Below, one piece after another: positions 55,250 to 64,000 of a stretch of DNA of 64,000 nt. Every line of letters starts with the position of its first letter. Positions within the stretch are counted from its first letter, which is position 1. Both the position numbers and the translations under genes were made by a program. The stretch is from NCBI RefSeq assembly GCF_028369105.1, contig NZ_JAQNDO010000001.1, positions 2,969,711 to 3,033,710 of the forward strand. The letters are read 5' to 3'. The DNA comes from Polyangium mundeleinium. GTDB taxonomy: Bacteria; Myxococcota_A; Polyangia; Polyangiales; Polyangiaceae. The notes beneath the pieces were generated by a model. That model was not told the DNA's origin, did no database searches, and saw only the letters and a program-made list of their open reading frames with translations.

Positions 55250-56896
55250 ATGGAGCAAACCATCCCCTCCGAAGTACCCGCGCGTTCCACATTTGCCGTG
55301 ATCTGGCCTTGGCTGCTCGCGATTTCCGTCGCGATGGCTTCGATTGCGATCGCCCTCCTGCTGATCCGGCCGCTCGACGGCCTGTTCTTGATGGGGCCGA
55401 TCGGGATCCTCGCGCTTCTGGCGCTCGTCGCGGGGTTTCTTCCGAGCCTGGTTTCGCTCGTCCTCTCCACGATCGGCTTCGGGGTTTACTGGTTTGTGGC
55501 GTCGTCGGGGGACGAGCCTCCGGGGGTTGTCTTTCCCTACGTATTTCGTCTCATCACGTTTTTCGTGACCGGCTTGATCGTGAGCCTCGTCATGGGCTCG
55601 GAGCGCCGGGCGCGGCAGCGCGCGCAGGGCGAGCGTTTGCTCGCCGAGCGCTCCCGGCTGGAGGCCGAGCGGGCCGCCGCGGCCGCCCGGGCCTCGCTCG
55701 CGGCGCTGCACGAGAGCGAAGAGCGACATCGCGCCCTCGCCGAGGCGCTGCAGGAGGCCGATCGTCGCAAAGACGAGTTTCTGGCCATTCTCTCGCACGA
55801 GCTACGAAACCCCTTGGCTCCGGTCCGCAACAGCCTCTATGTGCTCGGCCGCGCGGCGCCGGGCAGCGAGCAGGCGAAGCGCGCCGAGCGCGTGATCGAG
55901 CGGCAGATCGTTCACATGACGCGGCTCATCGACGATCTGCTCGACGTGACGCGTATCTCGCGCGGCAAGATCCACCTCCAGCACGGGCCGGTCGAGCTCT
56001 GCGAGCTCGTGCATCGCGCCATCGAGGATCTCCGCTCGGTCTTCGAACAAGGCGGGGTGACGCTCAGCGTGGAGCTGCCCGACGGGCCCGTTTGGGTGAA
56101 CGGCGACGGGACGCGGCTCGCGCAGGTCGTGGGCAATTTGCTGCACAATGCGGCCAAGTTCACGGATCGTGGCGGGCGGGTGCAGGTCGTGGTGTCGCTC
56201 GTGGAGGGGGGACGAACCTACATTTGCGTGCGTGATACCGGCATGGGCATTGCGCCGGAGGTCTTGCCCCGACTCTTCAATCCTTTCACGCAGGCCGACA
56301 GGACGCTCACGCGGAGCCGCGGGGGGCTCGGGCTCGGCCTCTCGCTGGTCAAGGGTTTGGTCGAGCTACACGGCGGTGACGTGCGCGCCGAGAGCGAGGG
56401 CCCGGGCCGGGGCGCCACCTTCACGATCGAGCTGCCCGTGCGGGAGCCCGCGGCCCCGAACGGCGCGGCGAGCGTGGGCCGCGAGGAGCACCGCTGCGGC
56501 CGTATCCTGGTCATCGAGGACAACGCGGACGCGGCCGCGAGCCTCGCCGAGGCGCTCGCGGTCGGGCGGCGCAACGTGCACGTGGAGGTCGCCCATTCCG
56601 GCCCCGAGGGGATCGAGAAGGCGCGGAGCTTCGATCCCGAGGTGATCCTGTGTGATCTCGGTTTGCCCGGGATGAACGGCTACGAGGTCGCGCAGGCGCT
56701 CCGCGCGGATCCGACGCACCGGGACAAGCTCCTCATCGCGCTGACGGGGTACGCCTCGCCCGAGGATCGGAAGCTCTCGCGGGCGGCCGGCTTCGATCGG
56801 CACCTCGCGAAGCCGTTGGACCTCAAGACGCTGGACCGGCTGCTCGCGGAGCTCTGTGATCCCGCGGGGCCTACGGGGCGGGCGTCCGCGGCGTGA
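55250..56896 (+). CDS. hybrid sensor histidine kinase
   Basis: A 548-residue membrane kinase. The ATG at 55250 begins MEQTIPSEVP; about four hydrophobic helices (residues 15-120, PLDGLFLMGPIGILALLALV and neighbours, DUF4118-like) anchor it without a large outer domain. A coiled coil leads to the kinase core: H183 in LSHELRNPLAP, N-box NLLHNAAKF, DTGMGIAPE, RGGLGLGLSLV. A C-terminal receiver has D469 in VILCDLGLPG and ALTGYAS. The nearly soluble sensor suggests detection within the membrane. It has no adjacent regulator gene. The convergent formate dehydrogenase gene ends three bases away, so a link is only positional. Confidence 0.9.
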   Translation: MEQTIPSEVPARSTFAVIWPWLLAISVAMASIAIALLLIRPLDGLFLMGPIGILALLALVAGFLPSLVSLVLSTIGFGVYWFVASSGDEPPGVVFPYVFRLITFFVTGLIVSLVMGSERRARQRAQGERLLAERSRLEAERAAAAARASLAALHESEERHRALAEALQEADRRKDEFLAILSHELRNPLAPVRNSLYVLGRAAPGSEQAKRAERVIERQIVHMTRLIDDLLDVTRISRGKIHLQHGPVELCELVHRAIEDLRSVFEQGGVTLSVELPDGPVWVNGDGTRLAQVVGNLLHNAAKFTDRGGRVQVVVSLVEGGRTYICVRDTGMGIAPEVLPRLFNPFTQADRTLTRSRGGLGLGLSLVKGLVELHGGDVRAESEGPGRGATFTIELPVREPAAPNGAASVGREEHRCGRILVIEDNADAAASLAEALAVGRRNVHVEVAHSGPEGIEKARSFDPEVILCDLGLPGMNGYEVAQALRADPTHRDKLLIALTGYASPEDRKLSRAAGFDRHLAKPLDLKTLDRLLAELCDPAGPTGRASAA

Positions 56897-56899
56897 CGA

Positions 56900-59752
56900 T
56901 CATTCGGCCGCCTCGGCCGTATCGCCGGAGGCGCGCGAGAGGCGGACTGCGCAGAACTTGAATTCGGGGATTTTTCCGAACGGGTCGATGGCGTCGATCG
57001 TGAGGATGTTGGCGGCGGCCTCGCGGAAGTGGAATGCGATGAAGACGCTGCCGACGCCGACGTTCGTGGTCGGGCGGGCGACGAGCTCGATCGAGCCGCG
57101 GCGCGAGGTGACGCGGACGCGTTCGCCCGGACGAACGCCGAGCCGCGCGAGGTCCTCGGGGTGGACCTCGACGAAGGCCTCGGGGGCGATGGCGTCGAGC
57201 GCGTAGGAGCGCCGGGTCATCGTGCCCGTGTGCCAGTGTTCGAGCAGGCGGCCCGTGTTGAGGACGAAGGGGTATTCGGCGTCGGGCGTCTCGCGGGCCG
57301 GCGTGTATTCACAAGGGACGAGCTTTCCGCGGCCGTCGGGGGTGGGGAAGCCGTCGTCGAAGAGGATCTGCACGCCGTCCTTGGCCGAGCGATCCGGCGA
57401 GGGCCAGAGGCGGCCGGCCTTTCCGAGGATGTCGTAATCGAGGTTCTGGTAGGCGTCCGTGAGCGAGGTGAACTCGTCGAAGATGTCAGAGACGCGGGTA
57501 TAGGGCATCGGATACCCCATGCGGTTCGAGATCTCGCAGACGATCTGCCAATCGAGCCGCGCCTCGCCCGGCGGTTTCAGGGCGGGGCGGCCGATCTGGA
57601 CGCGGCGATCGGTGTTCGTGTAGGTGCCGAGTTTTTCGAGGTAACTCGAAGCCGGCAGGATCACGTCGGCGAACTCGGCCGTCTCCGTGAGGAAGATGTC
57701 CTGCACGACGAGGAAATCGAGCTTCGCCAGGGCTTTTTTGACCTTGTTGACGTTGGGATCCGAGAGGAACGGGTTCTCGCCCATACAATACAGGGCCTTG
57801 AGCTTGCCTTCGAGCGCGGCCGTCGTGATTTCGGTGACGGTGAGGCCGGGCTTCGGATCGAGCGGGACGCCCCAGGCTTGCTCGAATTTGGCGCGGATGG
57901 CCGGGTCGGCGACGCGCTGGTAATCGGGGTACATCATGGGGATGAGGCCGGCGTCGCTCGCGCCCTGGACGTTGTTTTGCCCGCGCAAGGGGTGCAGGCC
58001 CGTGCCGGGGCGGCCGACGTTGCCCGTGACGAGGCATAACGAGATGAGGCAACGCGCGTTGTCCGTGCCGTGCGTGTGCTGGGAGATGCCCATGCCCCAG
58101 AACGTGATCGCCGCCCGCGCAGAGCCGTAGGCCCGTGCGATCTCGCGGATGAGGTCCGGCGCGACGCCGCAGATCTCGCTCGCGACCTCGGGGCTGTAGC
58201 GCGCCACGGTCTCCCGCAGGGCCTCGAAGCCGGTCGTGTGTCGTTCGACGTAATCGGCGCGGTACAGGCCCTCGGCGAGGAGGACGTGGAGGACGCCATT
58301 GTAGAAGGCGACGTCCGTGCCAGGGCGGATGCGGGCGTAACGCCAGGCGTACTGGGCGACGTCGGGGCGGCGCGGGTCGACGACGATGAGCTTCGTGCCG
58401 CGCGCCGCGGCTTGTTTGAAGAAGGACGAGGCGACGGGGTGGTTCGCCGTGGTATTCGTGCCCGCGAGGAGCGCGACGTCGGCCTCGGCGATGCCAGCGA
58501 ACGTGTTCGTGACCGCGCCCGAGCCAATCGTCTCGAGCAGCGCCGCGACGCTCGACGCATGGCAAAGCCGCGTGCAATGGTCGACGTTGTTCGTGCCGAA
58601 GGCGGCGCGCACGAGCTTCTGGAAGACGTACGCCTCCTCGATCGAGCATTTCGCCGAGCCAAACCCGGCCATCGCGGCGGGGCCGTGGGTATCCCGCGCC
58701 TCGCGGAGGCGGGTCGCCACGACGTCGAGCGCTTCGTCCCAGCTCGCCTCGCGGAATGCGGGGAGGACGTCCTCGTACCGGACGAGGTGCCCTTTTCGGC
58801 GTCCGCCGCGCGCCTCCTGTGCGCTGGGCGATGCGTCCGAGAGCGGGCCTTTCGGATAACGCACGCGGAGGAGGGGTTTCTGGAGCCGCTGCGGGTGCAT
58901 GGCGTAATCGTAGCCATAACGGCCCTTCACGCAGAGCCGCTCGTGGTTCGCCTCGCCGTCGCGGCCGTCGACGTACACGATGCGGTTCGTCTGCTCGTCG
59001 ACGTTGTACGTGAGCGCGCAGCCGACGCCGCAATAAGGACAAACGCTGTCGACCTGCTTCAAATGCACGCGCGGCGCGAGCGGGGCGCTGACGGGCTTGT
59101 TGACGAGCGCGCCCGTGGGACAAACGGCCATGCATTCGCCGCACGAGACACACGTGCTCTCGCCCATCGGCCGATCGAGGTCGAAGCCGATCCGCGCGCC
59201 ATACCCCTTGCCCGTCCGGCCGATGACGTCGTTGTGCTGGATGTCGTCGCAGCCGCGGACGCACCGATCGCAGAGGATGCAGGCGTCGTGATTCACGGCA
59301 ATGACCTTCGACGATCTGTCCTCGCCACGGGCATGGCCATGGGGCAGGCGGCTGCCATCGGCGCCATAACGGTGGGCGAGCGCATGAAGCTCATTGCCCC
59401 CGGTGGTGCTCTCCTTGGGGCAAACCTCGGGTTGGTCGCTCATCAGGAGCTCGAGCAGGACCTTGCGCTGACGCTCGACCCGCGGCGAGGCGGTCGCGAC
59501 CTTCATGTTCGGCTCACAAGGCCGCACGCACGAAGCCGCGAGCGTCCGGCCGCCGACGTCGACGACGCAGAGCCGACAGACGCCGACGGGGTTGAGGCGT
59601 TCGTCGTGGCAGAGGACCGGGATGTTGATGCCGAGGGCCTTCGCCGCCTGCCAGATCGTCGTGCCCTCGGGGACGGTGACGCTCGTGCCGTCGATCGTGA
59701 GCGTGACGGTGCGCGGGGACGTGGCTATGTCCGGTGCCGCGGGCGCTTGCAT
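56900..59752 (-). CDS. formate dehydrogenase alpha subunit with NuoG-like Fe-S domains
   Basis: A 950-residue molybdo- or tungsto-enzyme. The N-terminus is NuoG-like: a [2Fe-2S] domain with C48, C59, C62 and C75, a His-Cys-rich segment, and a ferredoxin part with C158, C161, C164, C168 and C201, C204, C207, C211. The catalytic part has [4Fe-4S] ligands C238, C241, C245 and C274. The metal ligand is Cys397 in TRLCHAS, encoded TGC, where FdhF has selenocysteine. The C-terminal domain binds the molybdopterin cofactor. It resembles cytosolic NAD-linked formate dehydrogenases, but beta and gamma subunits and FdhD are absent from the window. Confidence 0.92.
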   Translation of the reverse strand: MQAPAAPDIATSPRTVTLTIDGTSVTVPEGTTIWQAAKALGINIPVLCHDERLNPVGVCRLCVVDVGGRTLAASCVRPCEPNMKVATASPRVERQRKVLLELLMSDQPEVCPKESTTGGNELHALAHRYGADGSRLPHGHARGEDRSSKVIAVNHDACILCDRCVRGCDDIQHNDVIGRTGKGYGARIGFDLDRPMGESTCVSCGECMAVCPTGALVNKPVSAPLAPRVHLKQVDSVCPYCGVGCALTYNVDEQTNRIVYVDGRDGEANHERLCVKGRYGYDYAMHPQRLQKPLLRVRYPKGPLSDASPSAQEARGGRRKGHLVRYEDVLPAFREASWDEALDVVATRLREARDTHGPAAMAGFGSAKCSIEEAYVFQKLVRAAFGTNNVDHCTRLCHASSVAALLETIGSGAVTNTFAGIAEADVALLAGTNTTANHPVASSFFKQAAARGTKLIVVDPRRPDVAQYAWRYARIRPGTDVAFYNGVLHVLLAEGLYRADYVERHTTGFEALRETVARYSPEVASEICGVAPDLIREIARAYGSARAAITFWGMGISQHTHGTDNARCLISLCLVTGNVGRPGTGLHPLRGQNNVQGASDAGLIPMMYPDYQRVADPAIRAKFEQAWGVPLDPKPGLTVTEITTAALEGKLKALYCMGENPFLSDPNVNKVKKALAKLDFLVVQDIFLTETAEFADVILPASSYLEKLGTYTNTDRRVQIGRPALKPPGEARLDWQIVCEISNRMGYPMPYTRVSDIFDEFTSLTDAYQNLDYDILGKAGRLWPSPDRSAKDGVQILFDDGFPTPDGRGKLVPCEYTPARETPDAEYPFVLNTGRLLEHWHTGTMTRRSYALDAIAPEAFVEVHPEDLARLGVRPGERVRVTSRRGSIELVARPTTNVGVGSVFIAFHFREAAANILTIDAIDPFGKIPEFKFCAVRLSRASGDTAEAAE

Positions 59753-59865
59753 ACGGCGGATTGTGGCACGAGGAGGGCCGGACAGAAGCCGGGGAATGCA
59801 TCGGCTCGGCGCGTCAAAGGCGCGCAGGCCGCGTCATGCAGGGGCGAGCGGACGGACGGCCGCTG

Positions 59866-60360
59866 TCATTCGCAGCCCATTCCGTCGGGGGCGGGCAGGC
59901 CGCAGGTCGAGAGCCAGTCGAGCAGGAGTTGTTTGTCGGCCTCGGGGATCGTGGCCATGAGGGGCATGAAGCCGCTCTCGACGACCTCGGCCATACGCAC
60001 GAAACGGGGCTTCGTGGTCACGCCGTGGAGAAGCCGCGTGTCCTCGTACGTGAGCAGCGAGTAAGGCGCGCCCGAGAGCGGCGGTGATTGGTGACAGCCG
60101 TGGCAGTGCGTCTGGAGGACGGCAAAGACGTCGCAGGGGAAATCGCCGGTGGCCGGTGTGTCGTCGCAGGTCGGGCCCGCGTCGCCGCCGCCGCCGCCGC
60201 CCGCGCCGCTCGTCGGCAGGGGAGGGATCGGGGGGCTGCCCGGCGGGACACATTGCCCGCCGAGGCAACCTTCTTCGAGATCCGCGGTGCACGCGAAGCC
60301 GAGGGCAGCGAGGAGAGAGAACAAGGCGATCGGCGCGAGGCGACGGAAAAGGAGAGGCAT
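59866..60360 (-). CDS. c-type cytochrome lipoprotein
   Basis: A 164-residue protein with a signal peptide ending near ALGFACTAD (possible lipobox) and a short Cys-containing, Pro/Gly-rich linker. The domain of about 90 residues has a heme site LQTHCHGCHQSPP with C-x2-C-H and a later Met in GFMPLMA, probable axial ligand, plus two Cys near the end. Such small cytochromes shuttle electrons in the periplasm. The GC-rich linker with repeated Gly suggests a flexible tether. It lies upstream of the formate dehydrogenase gene on the same strand, with 113 bases between, so co-expression is possible but not shown. Confidence 0.75.
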   Translation of the reverse strand: MPLLFRRLAPIALFSLLAALGFACTADLEEGCLGGQCVPPGSPPIPPLPTSGAGGGGGGDAGPTCDDTPATGDFPCDVFAVLQTHCHGCHQSPPLSGAPYSLLTYEDTRLLHGVTTKPRFVRMAEVVESGFMPLMATIPEADKQLLLDWLSTCGLPAPDGMGCE

Positions 60361-60487
60361 TGCGGGAGAATAGCGCAACCGGGCGGGCGTGGCGTGGCGG
60401 CTCTCTCGGGGAAACAGCGCGAGCCCCGCGAACGGCGCGGGGCCCGGGAGAGGCGTGGACCTCGCGCGAGGGCGAGGTCCGTCTCTC

Positions 60488-61150
60488 TCACTTGCAGGTG
60501 TCGGACATCGCGATCGTGTGCGGGCAATGCGTCGCCGCGGCCGTCTCGTCGCTCGCCGCCACCGTGAGGTGGTAGAGGCGGCACTCGGTCGTATTGCCGG
60601 CCGTGAAGTTCGCCGCGTTGTACGTCATGTTCGCGGCCGTCCAGCCCATGCACGACGTCATGCATTCGCCTTCCTGCGGCCACTGGGTCGGGCAGGTCTC
60701 CACCGCGAGCGAACAGAAAGCCTGGCAGAGCGAGCCGCACGTCGCGCCGCCGCTCGGACCGCCGTGCTGGCAGTGCGTCGCCGGATCCCCCGTCGCCGCG
60801 CTCGTGTGATAGACGCGACACTGCATCGTGTTGCCGGCCGCGTCGCCGTCTTTGCCGTCGGCCGGGAGGCCCGTGCAGCTCCCCATGCAGCTCGCCTTAT
60901 CGGCATACTGCTGATTTTCACCCGTGCAGTTCGCCGCGATGTCCGTGCAGTATTTGTCGCAGTCGACCGCAGCGCTGCCGCCCGAGCCGCCCGAGCCACC
61001 CATGCCGCCCGTGCCGCCCGTGCCGCCGGACGCACCCGAGCCGCCCGAACCGCCCGAACCGCCGCTGTTCTCATCGCCGCAACCCGTCGTCGCGATGAGA
61101 GAGGTGGAAGCGAGCAAAGCACCCAGGAAAACAAGTCCATGTTTGGTCAT
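60488..61150 (-). CDS. Cys-rich lipoprotein with two repeats
   Basis: A 220-residue lipoprotein. The start at 61150 gives a signal peptide with lipobox ATTGC, then a Gly/Ser linker of about 30 residues. Two Cys-rich modules follow, about residues 63-130 and 136-215. Each has C-x3-C, a CMxSCMG or CMGSCTG turn, a GN(T)-x-CR-YH stretch (MQCRVYH, TECRLYH) and a final THC. The modules look like heme-free, disulfide-rich domains seen in myxobacterial envelope proteins. Function unknown. No clear neighbour relation; a 310-base gap without a gene lies upstream. Confidence 0.7.
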   Translation of the reverse strand: MTKHGLVFLGALLASTSLIATTGCGDENSGGSGGSGGSGASGGTGGTGGMGGSGGSGGSAAVDCDKYCTDIAANCTGENQQYADKASCMGSCTGLPADGKDGDAAGNTMQCRVYHTSAATGDPATHCQHGGPSGGATCGSLCQAFCSLAVETCPTQWPQEGECMTSCMGWTAANMTYNAANFTAGNTTECRLYHLTVAASDETAAATHCPHTIAMSDTCK

Positions 61151-61777
61151 GTAAAGCACTCTCTCCGTTTTCCGACCAGAACGTCAACCCTCGGGCGTTC
61201 CCCGTGCGAAATTCGCTCGCAAAGGGGATCACGCCCAGGGCGAGAGGGGTCGGAGTCCATGCATACGCGCGGCGTCGCGCAGCGGTTCCATGGTTCGATG
61301 TCCGCGATTCGCGCGGGAATCTCTGGCGGCAGTGATTTTGCTCACGCTCCCCGCGAGCCGGGATTTCCTGCCCCCGCCGCGCCATAAGGTGGATACCGGA
61401 CGCTGCGTCGATTCCGGGGACGGTCTCTTTTCATACGAATCAGGAGCAGTCGGTAGAATGTGAAAAGAATGGAGCCCGCCCCGAAGGGAGGCTCCAATCC
61501 GACGCGGGCGCGGCGACTGCGCACTGGCTTTACCGTGTCCGCGCCGCACACCGGGGGCCGGTCCACGCGCTCCCGAAATGCAGTCGCCGAAGGCCGCATG
61601 GCAAGAGCTGCTCGCCCGACCGCTCTGCCGACCGTCCAGGGCTTCCGTTTTTCGTCCCGGTTGACCTGCCGACGACCATGGCGGAGCCCCGGCGTCTGGT
61701 CCGGCGATTGCTCGTGTTCCTGTGACATGTCGACGCGACCCTCGCCCAGAAACGTTCTCGCCACGAAGAGCGAAGGC
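61151..61777. other. long intergenic region, no reliable gene
   Basis: These 627 bases contain several overlapping open frames, including a plus-strand extension of the next gene to 61460, none with convincing family features. A -10-like TAGAAT lies at 61454-61459 with TTCATA at 61430-61435, 18 bases apart, and may start the transcript of the downstream gene, leaving a long leader. Confidence 0.35.
61430..61459 (+). promoter_or_regulatory. possible promoter of the zinc-ribbon gene
   Basis: TTCATA (61430-61435, four matches to TTGACA), an 18-base spacer and TAGAAT (61454-61459, five matches to TATAAT). A start near 61466 would give a leader of about 310 bases before the ATG at 61778. The long leader lowers confidence. 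Confidence 0.3.
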
Positions 61778-62389
61778 ATGAGCGACGCGGCGCCCGTCTC
61801 GTCGAACCGGGGCAGCGGCATCCGTCGCGCCGTCATGCCCGAGCCCCTGCCCCCGCCGAGCGACGCGCTCGCCGCAGCGCTGACGTTCCTCGAGGGTGTG
61901 GCCTCGCGGCGGATGTGCCGGGAGGAGCTGCGCTCCTGGATCGACCGGAACCTCGTGCAGCCGGGTTACATGGCCCGTCCCTGGCGGATTCAGGAGCCGC
62001 TGTTCGGCGCGTTGCCCGCCGACAAGCACTGCAGCGCGTTCCTGCCTGAGATCCCGCCGACGGACGAGACGGCCGCGATCCTGGTCCGCACGCGCGCGCG
62101 TGTGGTCGGCCACCTGCGCGGGCTGCTCCAGTCCCCGGTCGACGACCGCTTCCTCTCGGCCGCGATCTTCGCCGGCCGCGTCCGCAGGGTCGTCGTGGGC
62201 GATACGATGCAATGGGTGCCGCGCCCCCGGAGCCACGACATCCTGAGTGACATCGTGACGAGCCTGTTCGTCTCGGACATCCTCGGCCGGCGGGAGTTTT
62301 ACGCGCAAAACCTGTGCATCTGCGACACGTGTGGCCGCGTGCGCTTCGACCCGGAGCCGCCGCAGCGCACCAAGTGCTTCTTCTGCTAG
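61778..62389 (+). CDS. conserved hypothetical protein with C-terminal zinc ribbon
   Basis: A 203-residue protein that I do not recognise. The frame is open upstream, but the ATG at 61778 starts MSDAAPVSSNRG and the region before it has no coding features; ATG at 61727 is an alternative. The middle is helical and contains ALTFLEGVASRRMCREELRSWIDRNLVQPG, then a mixed segment with IAFAGRVRRVVVGDTMQWVP-like strands. The last 25 residues hold C-x2-C-x2-C-type ligands in CICDTCGRVRF and CFFC, a zinc ribbon. No signal peptide. A role in nucleic-acid binding or protein contact is possible. Confidence 0.6.
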   Translation: MSDAAPVSSNRGSGIRRAVMPEPLPPPSDALAAALTFLEGVASRRMCREELRSWIDRNLVQPGYMARPWRIQEPLFGALPADKHCSAFLPEIPPTDETAAILVRTRARVVGHLRGLLQSPVDDRFLSAAIFAGRVRRVVVGDTMQWVPRPRSHDILSDIVTSLFVSDILGRREFYAQNLCICDTCGRVRFDPEPPQRTKCFFC

Positions 62390-62475
62390 AGCATCGAGGC
62401 CCTGTCCGCCCCTGACGTTCCTCGCCCGCGAACAAGGCGTTGCCAAGCGCGCTTCTTCATGGGTGAAGTAGGGGC

Positions 62476-63513
62476 ATGATTGATCTGCGCTCGGATACCG
62501 TGACGCGGCCCACCGCCGCGATGCGGGAGGCCATGGCCCGGGCCGAGGTGGGCGACGACGTCTACGGGGAGGACCCGACGGTCGCGCGCCTGGAGAAGCT
62601 CACCGCCGAGATCACCGGCAAAGCGGCGGCGTTGTTCGTGCCGAGCGGGACGATGAGCAACCAGATCGCCTTGCTCTGTCACACGCAGCGCGGCGACGAG
62701 GTGATCATCGGCGAAGGCGCGCACTGCGCGTTCTACGAGTCGGGCGCGGGCGCGGCCTGGTCCGGGGTGCAGTTCGAGGTCGCCGGGCGCGGAGGGTTGT
62801 TCGGGCCGGACGAGCTGAAGGCGGTCATCAAGCCGCCGGCCGACTACCACCCGCGGACGCGGGTCGTGGCGCTGGAGAACACGCACAACCGGGCGGGCGG
62901 TCGGGTGTTCCCGCAGCGCGACGTGCTCGCGATCGGCGAGGTCGCGCGGGCACACGGGCTCGCGATGCATCTCGACGGCGCGCGTGTGTGGAACGCCTCG
63001 GTCGCATCGGGACTCTCGGTCGCGGAGCTGTGCGCGCCGTTCGAGACCGTGAGTGTTTGCTTCTCAAAGGGTCTCGGCGCGCCGGTGGGATCGGCGATCT
63101 GCGGCGACGCGGCGACGATCGTACGGGCGCGTAGGTTCCGGAAGATGCTCGGCGGTGGCATGCGGCAGGTCGGCGTGCTCGCGGCGGGTGCCCTGTACGC
63201 GGTCGAGCATCACCGCGCGCGGCTCGCGGAAGATCACGCCGCGGCGCGCGTGATCGGCGCGGCGATCCGCGAGGTGTCCGGGGCGAGCGTGCCCGAGGTC
63301 GAGACAAACCTCGTGCAGGTGGATCTGCCCGTGGCGGCCGACGAGCTCGTCGCGGCCGCGCGCGCACGTGGCGTGCTCGTTGGTGCTTCGGGCGCGCGGC
63401 GCGTGCGCGTGGTGACGCACCTCGATCTTCCGGCCGCGCGCGTCGCCGAGGCCGCGGCCGCGCTCGCGGAGGCGACGCGTGAGGTCGTGACGCGAAAGGC
63501 GACGCCCGCGTGA
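62476..63513 (+). CDS. ltaE: low-specificity threonine aldolase
   Basis: A 345-residue PLP enzyme cleaving threonine or allo-threonine to glycine and acetaldehyde. The start [20 protein letters not shown] is characteristic. [11 protein letters not shown], the DGAR segment (residues 167-170) and [12 protein letters not shown] with the PLP-binding K198 complete the fold-type I set. The length matches the family. The gene overlaps the next lipoprotein gene by four bases (GTGA), indicating coupled translation although the products appear unrelated. It is preceded by an 86-base gap. Confidence 0.93.
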   Translation: MIDLRSDTVTRPTAAMREAMARAEVGDDVYGEDPTVARLEKLTAEITGKAAALFVPSGTMSNQIALLCHTQRGDEVIIGEGAHCAFYESGAGAAWSGVQFEVAGRGGLFGPDELKAVIKPPADYHPRTRVVALENTHNRAGGRVFPQRDVLAIGEVARAHGLAMHLDGARVWNASVASGLSVAELCAPFETVSVCFSKGLGAPVGSAICGDAATIVRARRFRKMLGGGMRQVGVLAAGALYAVEHHRARLAEDHAAARVIGAAIREVSGASVPEVETNLVQVDLPVAADELVAAARARGVLVGASGARRVRVVTHLDLPAARVAEAAAALAEATREVVTRKATPA

Positions 63514-64000
63514 GCACGAGGCGCGTCGCCGGGTTCGTCCTCGCGTGGTGGCTCGTGGGGTGCGGGCCGAGCCTCGGCGACGCGTACGAGCGCTCGTTTG
63601 CCGCGGGGCAGCGGGCGTATCACGCGGGGCGCTACGAGGAGGCCGCGAAGAGCTACGACGAGGCTGCGCGCGTCGCCGAGCGCGTGAAGGATCGCGACGA
63701 GGCCCTCTTCCTCGTGGCGCGCATGCACGAGCGGCGCGGCGCGCACGCCGAGGCGAAGGTCGCGCTCCAGAAGCTCGCCGAGACCTCGCCCGACGGGCCA
63801 CGCGCGGGCCGCGCCGCGTTCGAGCTGGCCGATCTCGAGATCGAGCACGGCGACGCGGAGCGCGGCTACGGGATGCTCTTCGACGCGACGGCGAAGCACA
63901 CGAAGCACGGCCTCGCGCGCAGAGCCGTGAAGCGGATCGTGGAGCACGAGCGCGAGCGCGGCGGCGACGAGGCGGTGCTCGTGTGGGCGAAGGGGCCAGC
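63510..64000 (+). CDS. TPR-like lipoprotein (3' end missing)
   Basis: About 163 residues are visible from a GTG that overlaps the stop of the aldolase gene. The signal peptide is short ([11 protein letters not shown], lipobox LVGC). The mature protein consists of helix pairs with TPR-like spacing: [54 protein letters not shown] and [29 protein letters not shown]. This resembles BamD-like or other outer-membrane assembly lipoproteins, and many myxobacterial repeat lipoproteins. The frame leaves the window at 64000, so its length and further domains are unknown. Confidence 0.8.
   Translation, partial: MSTRRVAGFVLAWWLVGCGPSLGDAYERSFAAGQRAYHAGRYEEAAKSYDEAARVAERVKDRDEALFLVARMHERRGAHAEAKVALQKLAETSPDGPRAGRAAFELADLEIEHGDAERGYGMLFDATAKHTKHGLARRAVKRIVEHERERGGDEAVLVWAKGP

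Noticed and set aside
58550-58570. Selenocysteine codon in the formate dehydrogenase gene
   Set aside because: The active-site codon is TGC (Cys), not TGA, and the frame is uninterrupted.
61342-61836. Minus-strand gene in the long gap
   Set aside because: Composition and lack of any domain suggest a chance frame, and it overlaps the coding part of the zinc-ribbon gene.

Overview
The window is very GC-rich, densely coded DNA with strong third-position G/C bias. It most likely comes from a large myxobacterial chromosome (Myxococcota, probably Polyangiales such as Polyangium or Sorangium relatives). Support comes from a MYXO-CTERM surface-sorting tail on an FG-GAP protein, many lipoproteins with TonB-C-like or Cys-rich domains, several unorthodox histidine kinases and RpoH-type sigma factors. 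The placement is inference from gene content; no 16S gene or phage/IS element is visible.

Layout. 1-9.8 kb: a truncated sugar-epimerase gene, an alpha/beta hydrolase, a SPL-like radical SAM protein, two tandem NlpC/P60-like lipoproteins (with a remnant of a further 3' end between them), a divergent thioredoxin-reductase-like flavoprotein, an OPT transporter and a Cys-rich lipoprotein. 9.8-14.6 kb (minus): a four-gene signalling operon of STAS protein, single-domain response regulator, HisKA-like/REC protein and a 912-aa NCS1-permease/histidine-kinase fusion. 14.8-22.1 kb: an orphan NMT1-type binding lipoprotein, a redoxin, a 42-bp tandem repeat, hypothetical helical proteins, an ABC exporter and two TonB-C-like lipoproteins.

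22.3-28.1 kb (plus): a three-gene redox operon. Its first product joins a NirB-like NADH:FAD domain, a BFD-type [2Fe-2S] domain, a ~570-residue disordered linker and a five-helix domain with the H-x13-H/H-x13-H pattern of transmembrane di-heme cytochrome b. It is followed by an 11-heme cytochrome c and a DUF3365 heme lipoprotein, so a transmembrane electron route from NADH to periplasmic hemes is the simplest reading. 28.1-42.7 kb: housekeeping and surface genes (thiE, holB, MYXO-CTERM FG-GAP protein, GH16-like protein, Spy/CpxP-like protein, MBL hydrolase, larE, OmpA lipoprotein, MFS/spermidine-synthase fusion).

42.8-49.5 kb: a BMP-type nucleoside ABC transporter (ATPase plus two permeases) meets, tail to tail, a predicted conflict-system protein (HD plus HSP90-like ATPase). 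Between them lies the most striking non-coding element of the window: TTGC-N6-GCAA palindromes phased at 43 bp over about 500 bp, most of whose spacers are unrelated. 49.6-52.9 kb: a methionine synthase split into a catalytic/B12 protein and a separate activation-domain protein. 53-55.1 kb: an IscA/ErpA protein, an RpoH-type sigma factor and the RNase P RNA gene (rnpB) with a matching promoter and terminator. 55.2-64 kb: a hybrid histidine kinase, a cysteine-type formate dehydrogenase fused to NuoG-like Fe-S domains, two small lipoproteins, a zinc-ribbon protein, threonine aldolase and the start of a repeat-containing lipoprotein.

Minus-strand genes and most start codons were chosen from frame continuity, ribosome-binding sites and family conservation. 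No similarity search was possible, so family names rest on motifs recognised by eye.
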